From contig JAOXYB010065334.1 of the NCBI GenBank assembly GCA_028565635.1, positions 1 to 10,301 on the forward strand: a stretch of 10,301 nucleotides of DNA, in the 5' to 3' direction. Source of the DNA: Phoronis ovalis (lineage: Eukaryota > Phoronida > Phoronidae). Shown piece after piece: positions 1 to 7,300 of the stretch. Position 1 is the stretch's first letter, and each line of letters starts with the position of its first letter. The translations under genes were made by a program, and so were the position numbers. Under the pieces are notes generated by a model. The model was not told where the DNA came from. It saw nothing but the letters and a program-made list of their open reading frames with translations, and searched no databases.

Positions 1-250
1 AATCAATAGGCTTCATTGTCACTATACGAGTAATATATGACTGAAGTTTCAAATGGATATCACATTGCCTTCTAGAGATATCCTGATAACAGTGAATTTT
101 ACGTGCTTTACGTAGATGCCAGTCGGCCATTTTGGTTCTGAATGACCCCAAAATCAATAGGCTTCATTGTCACAATGGGAGTAATATACGATTTAAGTTT
201 CAAATGGATATCACATTGCCTTCTTGAGATATCTCGATAACAGTGAATTT
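1..250. repeat. Two-copy 151-bp tandem repeat at window edge
   Basis: Positions 1-99 and 152-250 match in direct orientation at 90 of 99 bases by my count, giving a 151-bp period. The second copy ends where the first still continues (100-151), so 250 is probably one edge of an array extending left of the window. Words such as 'ccccaaaatcaatagg' and 'gagatatc', with the GC-rich 'gacgcggcgg' tail after it, resemble short interspersed repeats common in aquatic invertebrates. This is from memory and not verified. Confidence 0.75.
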
Positions 251-1170
251 GAGGCTGCGGACGCGGCGGTTACAGGGTAAATCCAAAGTACCTCCAGCCT
301 ACTGCTGGGGTTACAATTAGCAATATATATCAAAGCGGAATACAACATATGCCTTTACTTACATTGATAACTAATTCACCTTCCATATGTTATATTGGGG
401 ACCTTGTATTATTTATCAATATTTTATCTATCCATGTTGTAGGTTTACATAAATAATATCATTGGCCGTGGAACATGTATACATTATTTTATAATATAAA
501 CATGTTCCCCAACAAAGTACTTTCTAATGTCAACATATATATATCCAATTACATTTTTAACCACATATTAAACTAAAACGGATCCAAGCCTAAGGACTAT
601 CAATCTAGAAAAAATATCAACTGGTTATTTCTTTTCCGTATAAGTTCGTAAAGAGGGATCAAAAAAAAAAAACACATGCAAAATTTATTTTTTATCTAGT
701 ACCGCATTAAACTAGTAATTTTTGCATTTTCTACACGCTATCGTTATAGACGTCACGCATTTCAAATGATTGACGTAAATTTATAATTATTTCTAAAAGT
801 TAGGGGTTTTTTAAACCTTAAATACCTTAAAACTAACTACGTACCTTGCACACACTCACAATATTTACCAAAAAAAAATTGCACTAATTTACAAAATATT
901 ATGCTGCATTTACCAAAAAAACCCCTTAATTGCTTATTTCTTCAAAACTACACGTCACAATTAAAAATCACATTACATACTTTTCCCTTTCTACTTAATA
1001 TTCCTGTTGACCGCACTTTCTTCATTGTGCAACAGTTATTATTAGCTAAAAAAGGTTAATTATTTAATATTAACCATATTGAAAAGTTTCACGTCAAGAC
1101 TCATAGCAACGCTGCCCTATCCTGTAGATAGGATAAGCAGCAATAACTATACAACTTCTCTAAAACTTAC
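1..1170 (-). other. LRP2 intron, partial; tandem repeat then AT-rich sequence
   Basis: This is the 5' part of the intron that follows exon 1171-1399. Positions 1-250 carry a two-copy tandem repeat, described separately, with a more GC-rich unique tail to about 325. From there to 1100 the sequence is very AT-rich, with homopolymer A and T runs. I see no cysteine-rich, YWTD-like or other recognisable exon on either strand. A short imperfect hairpin lies at 1111-1141. Confidence 0.7.
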
Positions 1171-1399
1171 ATGATCATTGCCTATCACCTGATATCTTCC
1201 ACTACCATCATAATTCACAAACTCGACATAGTCAAGATGAGCGTCTGCAAAATATAACCTGTTTGTATGGTAGTCAATAGTTAAAGCATTAGGGTAATAC
1301 AATTTGTCAGTAATTATAGAAATTCTGTTCGAACCATCCATGCCAGCTCTTTCCACACGAGGGTGTTGTCCCCAGTCAGTCCAAAACATATATCGCTGG
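1171..1399 (-). CDS. LRP2: LRP2 exon, YWTD propeller blades
   Basis: This 229-nt exon runs from phase 2 to phase 0, with acceptor tttctttacag and donor gtaagt (1165-1170). It encodes M-F-W-T-D-W-G followed by [10 protein letters not shown], then L-T-I-D-Y and R-L-Y-F-A-D, which are two YWTD-type motifs. It is the last exon inside the window. A six-bladed propeller needs further repeats, so at least one more exon lies to the left, outside the window. Confidence 0.93.
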
Positions 1400-4300
1400 C
1401 TGTAAAGAAAAAGTGCATATTAATGTAATAAATAAGAGCTATCAAAAGTCTATACTAATTATATATAAAGACTCTGAAATGAAAGTTTTGCCTAGACTTT
1501 TTATAGTACTGTAACCTTATCAGTATGTAAATTCATTTGATGTTTCATCGATTCAGTGAATAAGATATCATAATAAATTTAGTCAATATTTGAATCTCAC
1601 ATTTTTAAGAGATAAGGAGATAAGATAAATCTAAACCAGGTGAAAAATGCAGAGGAATTTATGAACTCGAGTGCTATAATTGTGGCAAAATATATATATA
1701 GGAGAGACTGGCCATATGGTTAATTAAGACCTGTATTAGGGAACATAGAAGCTCCACTTCAAACGCAGCAGTTACAGAACATTGTAACAACACTGGACAT
1801 AACATCAAGTGGGATCATTACAAAATCTTAGATCAGGAACCCACAACCAACACCAGGAAGGTGGCGATACACATTAAGACTCGCCAGCCATGAACAGGGA
1901 GGTCAAGTGATCATGGACCTTTTCCCACTATATCAGAAAGGACTGATGAAGGTCTCGAGATGAGACTGAAAGCTCTCTAGCTTAAAAATGTGAGATTCAG
2001 ATATTGATTAAATTTATTATGACATTGTAACCTTATTTTTTAAATGAATAAAACATTTCAAAATGCCAAAATATGTACACCGCATGCATTAAATGTTATA
2101 TTATGTTTGACATAACCACTCTTCTACATTCATAAGTTAGCTGGGTTTCTGCCATCTTTTTATTTATTGTTTTGTAATTATCAATCTACCGGAACACATA
2201 CTCATTTCTTGGATCCAGTACTATTGCTCGAGGATTTGTTACGTTTTCACTAATCAGAACAGATCTCATGGTTCCATTCAACTTAGAGACTTCTATAGTT
2301 TCGAGTCCATAATCAACCCAGTAAAGATTATTACCAACCCAGTCAACAGCAATGCCTTCAGGGACTGACATGCCACCATTCACCAACTAAAAATACCAGC
2401 AACCCAATAAGAAAAAAAATAAAATGGACAGTAATGGACAGTGACAGGATATTACAAACCATATTCAATTTATTTAATGAACTAAATTTATAGTCCTAGA
2501 CAATTAAGATGGAAAAAAATGTCAAAACAAAAATGTTAACATGAATGGAAACCAAAAATGACACTAACAAGATTTTAACTCAACAGTATATTAATTAATA
2601 ACAGAAAAAATACGCACTGTAACTACATCGGTACCATTTAGGAAAGCACTGAAGATTTTATCCTGGCCAGCATCTGCCCAATAAATTCTTTCTGTCTGAC
2701 TGTGAAAGTCAATTCCAGAGGCAAGAGACACGTTAGGTATTGGCAGTATGCGATATGATAACAAATTCAAATTGATTCTCAAAATCTCTTCAACATTGGA
2801 AGCAATCAGATAGGCAGTACTGCCATCTGTAGAAGAGCAGTCAATGTAAATATATTCATTGAGAATATCAATTATTAATTAAGCTCACTAAACTTGTATC
2901 TTTACATATGATGAGCACAACTGGCAAACAAATTATACTTTGTACAAAACTGTGAGACTGGTAGGAGCACATTTATTATAAGCACATAAGAATCATATAT
3001 TAAAATTAATTATAGTTTGAACTGATGTATTACTTGACTGACACATTGTACATATTATTCATTGGTGAATGACGTCACTTTAAGATGAATGGAAATATTA
3101 ATACAACTGGTGATAATGAGCAAGGTTGTTTAAAATTTTGAACTACCTTCTGCACAGCAATAGCCAAAAGACAAAATACAATTTGCATATTGACGCAAAT
3201 CATAATAGTAACAATCACTAGTACTATAAAACAGAATTTAACAAAAACGCTGGTGTAATCAACCATCATATGAAGATTTGTAATTTGGAACACAACAGCT
3301 CAATTTGTTCCGCTGTCTAGTAGTGAATGAGTCCTAGCTACAACTATTGAAGCCACTGTGAAAAGACATTATTAGATAATTATCCATCTTGGACACCCAA
3401 ACTGAGAAAAACTTACCACTAACTTTACAAGTGTGTTTATCAGGCAACAGTGTGAATCCATTGTCACAGTAACATTCAAATGAGCCTTTGTAGTTCTCAC
3501 AGATTTGATCACATGTGGATGGTGTCTCACACTCATCGATATCTAATAAAAATTAAAAGATAAAATTAACAACACAATTTGTACAAAATCCATCAAATAC
3601 CCATGATTGTCAGTGTTATAACCGTGATATCAACTTTAAAATGTCTAATTGGCCACACATTAAATTAGATGGTTTAATTTAGTTGATGGTCTAACTTTTC
3701 TAAATCTAGTGTCATAGCGATGGGTTATTACAAGTGAGCTCAAGTGTTATTTGCCAATATAGTGTGCCATATTAAGTGCATTACAGCTATCAATCTTTAA
3801 AATGCTAAAATTACAAAATACATATTGAAAAAACACAAGGCAACTAAGATAAATTTAAGGAACACAAAAAATTGAAAATAAACAAAAAATGAACATAATA
3901 TATAATTATCCAAATACTTCGTTACATGTTTAAGAGGATCTAGAACATACTTGCTTTCTGCTGAAACAAAAACACAATAAACAATACAAATTTTTTAAAT
4001 TCTTTTCTGTGATGTTACCAGAATTTCTACTAAACAATTTCGTATTTATAATGCTTTGCTGGTATTGAAACATTTTACAATTTATACAGTATAAAGTAGA
4101 TGAACTTATAATATAGTCAGTTAAAAGTAGCTGAAAGCAATAGTTTAACACTTTTTAATGTTTTTAGCTTAACAGAGTTTACCCATGCATGCTTTGGTAC
4201 CATTTAGCATATACCCTTCAGGACAAAGACATTCAGCACCAAATGGTGTCATCTCACATTGATAGCTGCAACCTCCATTGTCTGTGTCACAGTCGTCAGA

Positions 4301-7300
4301 ATCTAAATAAACAAATATTAAATTGATTACATATATTTCTAAAACTAGTATAACACGTACAACAATTTGACAAAGCATATTCAGTCACGCCTATTATTAT
4401 TTATGCTGATTTTTGGACATATCTATATAAAGAACCAATTATTACAAGAACAGTAAAGTATTAGGAATAGTATTTTACATTTTATTTTGGTTAAATTTTA
4501 TATTAGAAATACCAAAGATTGTTTTTCTAACTTAAAAGTTTAACTGTTAAGAAATATAAAAACTTTGTCACAGTAATATACAGCACGCCTAAAAAAAAAA
4601 TCAACCAAGGCCGAGTCGGGCTGTTTGATAAGCCGTTTTCCAGGACCCAAGGCCGGTTCAGGTCAGTTCTAGGCCGAAACGGGCCGTTATCAGGTCGTGA
4701 CGGGCCGGTTCGTTTAGAGCAGATTAATAATTTATCGTAATCCGTTGTTTTGAAGCAATCCCGCTGAGCTGATTTCAGGGAAGAGAATTGTACTATTTTC
4801 GCCGATTAGAAATCGTAAAGGTTCGGTCGTATCCGTGTTTCACTTAATTGATCAGTCAGTGATGTAATAGAAGAGCAGACAATACAATCCGTAAAACATG
4901 GTTGCAATGTTGATCTCCTTTTATATAGCACGTGTATTGTAATATCTTATGCAGGTTGTTAAATTTTCCATAAAGACTTTGTGTACAATAAGATTTGTAC
5001 TAAATTAATTAAAGCAGAATAACATAGTCTCATTGATATCAGTTTAAGGGGGCCGGACCATCTCGGGTAAACTTATTCACACTTTCGTATTTTGGACAGT
5101 TTAATGAACAAACAGACTGTCTAATAAAAGTATACATTGTTGGACTTATATTTTTGAAGTTTACGTCTAAAAAATTCAAATCAAAGTGTAAAGTGTGAAT
5201 AACTTATCCCGAACGGGTCTCGCCCTCTTAAATTTAATTTATTTCATTTAATACATCAACACAAATTTACAACAATGAAATAGCAACAACATAGTACTCT
5301 ATTATATTATCAAATGTTAATAGTCGGTGGCTTCCCCCTTTATTTGTACAATCTTTGGTAAAACTTTGAATTGGACGTGATCAATATATTTATTGCATTG
5401 TTCTATGGTCATTTTCTCCCTCCAAAACTCGATAATCCCTTTACAAAGTTGTTTCTTCGATCTAGGTTTTACTCTACGTCTAATATGATGCTTCAATTTT
5501 TGATGCCAAACATTTTCAATCGGATTAGCATCTGGAGATTCAGCGGGCGTCTTCCACCAGTTAATCCCTTTTTGTTACATAAATACTTGTACATTGCGGC
5601 TTGTGTGTTTTGGGTCGTTATCCTGCAAAGTTACAAAATAAAAGAATGTATTGACTAACTAATAATTAAACTTAATTCACAATTTGGATGAGCATGAAGT
5701 ATGGTCATTTTCGCTAATAAATTCAATATTTGATATTGTAACTCTTTCAGTTGCTATACGGGTACTAGTAGTATTAAACGGGGTAATAGGTTAATAGCAC
5801 TTTACATAATAAAAAGTTATATGTGCCGAATTCAGTACATCGCTGTAAAAGTTAAGAAGCAATGTTAATATTCTTTGACTAACAAATAAACAACCCAATG
5901 TAGTTTTGGAGAAGCATAAAGAACTTTAAAACCTGTTGCAATCTTCTCTAACATATATAATGTTCGATTTTTGATAAATTGTTCATAATTTATTAACCAG
6001 ACGTTTACAAGTGTATTCAGGTATATGGGTATCCGCAGAATCAATGCGATAATAGGTCAATTACATAATGGCAAGTGCAATTGTATTTAATTTGTACCTG
6101 CATGAACCTATGACCACCTTGCCATCTCTTTTTCTGCAAATACGGAACATGCGTATTGTCCAATATCTCGATATTTAAATGCTGGTCCATAATCCCATCC
6201 ATAATAGTAATATTCGTTGCCCCCTTTCTACTGATCCCCGCCCAAACGTGTACTTTATTAGGGTGTTTGGGTCTTGGTTTTAGTTTAGCCTGTGTACCGA
6301 TCATTATATAACATTTCTTTACCGCCGTTTCCTGCTGTATAGTACTCTGCACTAATCCATTGTTAATTGCCGATCTATAATTTCTTAAAATACTAATACG
6401 CCCGCATATCATATAATTTCATATTGACTTTCACCTTGTACCCGGTATTTTTTACATCAAGATGATAAAGTGATTATTTTATTACCCATTTCAGCTAAAG
6501 TTCGCAACAGGTTAGGTGGAAGACTAGAAATTGGAACATTTGACAATTCTGTATGGCCGAAATGCTTAGACTACATATCATCAAAATGTAGGAAGCTAAG
6601 AAAATTAAAATTTGGAAATTTGTATTTCTTATGTAACTACAACAGCTTTTTGCAAATACGCAGTCAGCATGCAGTATTCCCGGTAGGATAACTTTTGAGC
6701 ATCTCTACACAAACATATTTGAACTACACGACAGGTTTATAATAACCAGTGATAAAATTATAGATCATTAAATGATAAACACAAAAAAATTAAACAAACA
6801 GCATAATCATGTAAAAAATCGATGCTTAATAGTTGCGGTTAAACTTCGACCTGGAACTATTTAACTATATATAACCCTTAGTTATAATTAATAGTCCCCG
6901 CTTCGACGAACATCCCCGAATGCACCGGAGCTTTGTACTTTGGGCTCGCATACATTGAAGTTAAGTCTGATTAAATAATTTACAAACAAAAGTCTTATTT
7001 CATGTATTACGAAACGGCCAATTTATAACCGGCCCGAACCGACTGTCCGCTTTCCCGAAATGGCCAGCCGCCGGATTATAGCATTAAACGGCCTTGAGGA
7101 ACCGACCCGAACCGGCCGGCCATTGATTTTTTTTTAGGCGTACTGTATGGAATAGTTCGAAATTTTCAGTAAGACAGTATCAGTTCCAACTTGCAGCTAT
7201 TATATGCTTGCACAAGAGTCTCAATTATTACAACTGTAATAGCAGTTTGTTCGTGTACATACTGCAAACTGGACTTTCATCATGTCCTTCTGGACAGTCT

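Larger units (their letters stand above)
1400..2201 (-). other. LRP2 intron carrying a retroelement fragment
   Basis: This 802-nt intron lies between the exons ending at 2202 and starting at 1399. A Penelope-like fragment with inverted arms occupies 1568-2022. The remaining flanks (1400-1567 and 2023-2201) are AT-rich with nothing recognisable. Confidence 0.85.
4581..7145 (-). mobile_element. Tc1/mariner-type DNA transposon, 2,565 bp, defective
   Basis: The terminal inverted repeats begin CAGCACGCCT and, on the other strand, CAGTACGCCT, each followed by an A-run and TCAA. Both ends are flanked by TA (4579-4580 and 7146-7147), the target duplicated by this superfamily. An interrupted DD34E transposase lies on the minus strand. 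The ends are unusually GC-rich, with repeated GGCCG motifs. Nested features are a TTAA-flanked miniature element (5048-5227) and a plus-strand LRR-like segment (6495-6621). The lack of a full-length transposase and the in-frame stop make this copy non-autonomous. Confidence 0.85.
4303..7262 (-). other. LRP2 intron, 2,960 nt, occupied mostly by a Tc1-type transposon
   Basis: The intron between the last LDLa exon and the first EGF exon starts with gtatgt and ends tttatttag. Removing the transposon at 4581-7145 leaves about 400 nt, similar to the neighbouring introns, so its length is due to the insertion. The flanking parts (4303-4578 and 7148-7262) hold nothing recognisable. Confidence 0.88.

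Noticed and set aside
3075-3293. Minus-strand open stretch with many hydrophobic residues
   Set aside because: It lies wholly inside an intron, has no recognisable domain, and reflects AT-rich codons (F, I, V) rather than a membrane protein gene.
3930-4151. Minus-strand open stretch of about 70 codons
   Set aside because: Intronic, low complexity, no motif and no plausible link to the receptor frame.
5371-5658. Plus-strand open stretch of 95 codons
   Set aside because: It is the antisense shadow of the transposase C-terminal exon, whose minus-strand reading contains clear DD34E motifs.
6895-6965. GC-richer island readable for about 25 codons on either strand
   Set aside because: No domain recognised and no consistent splice borders, so it is not called as an exon.
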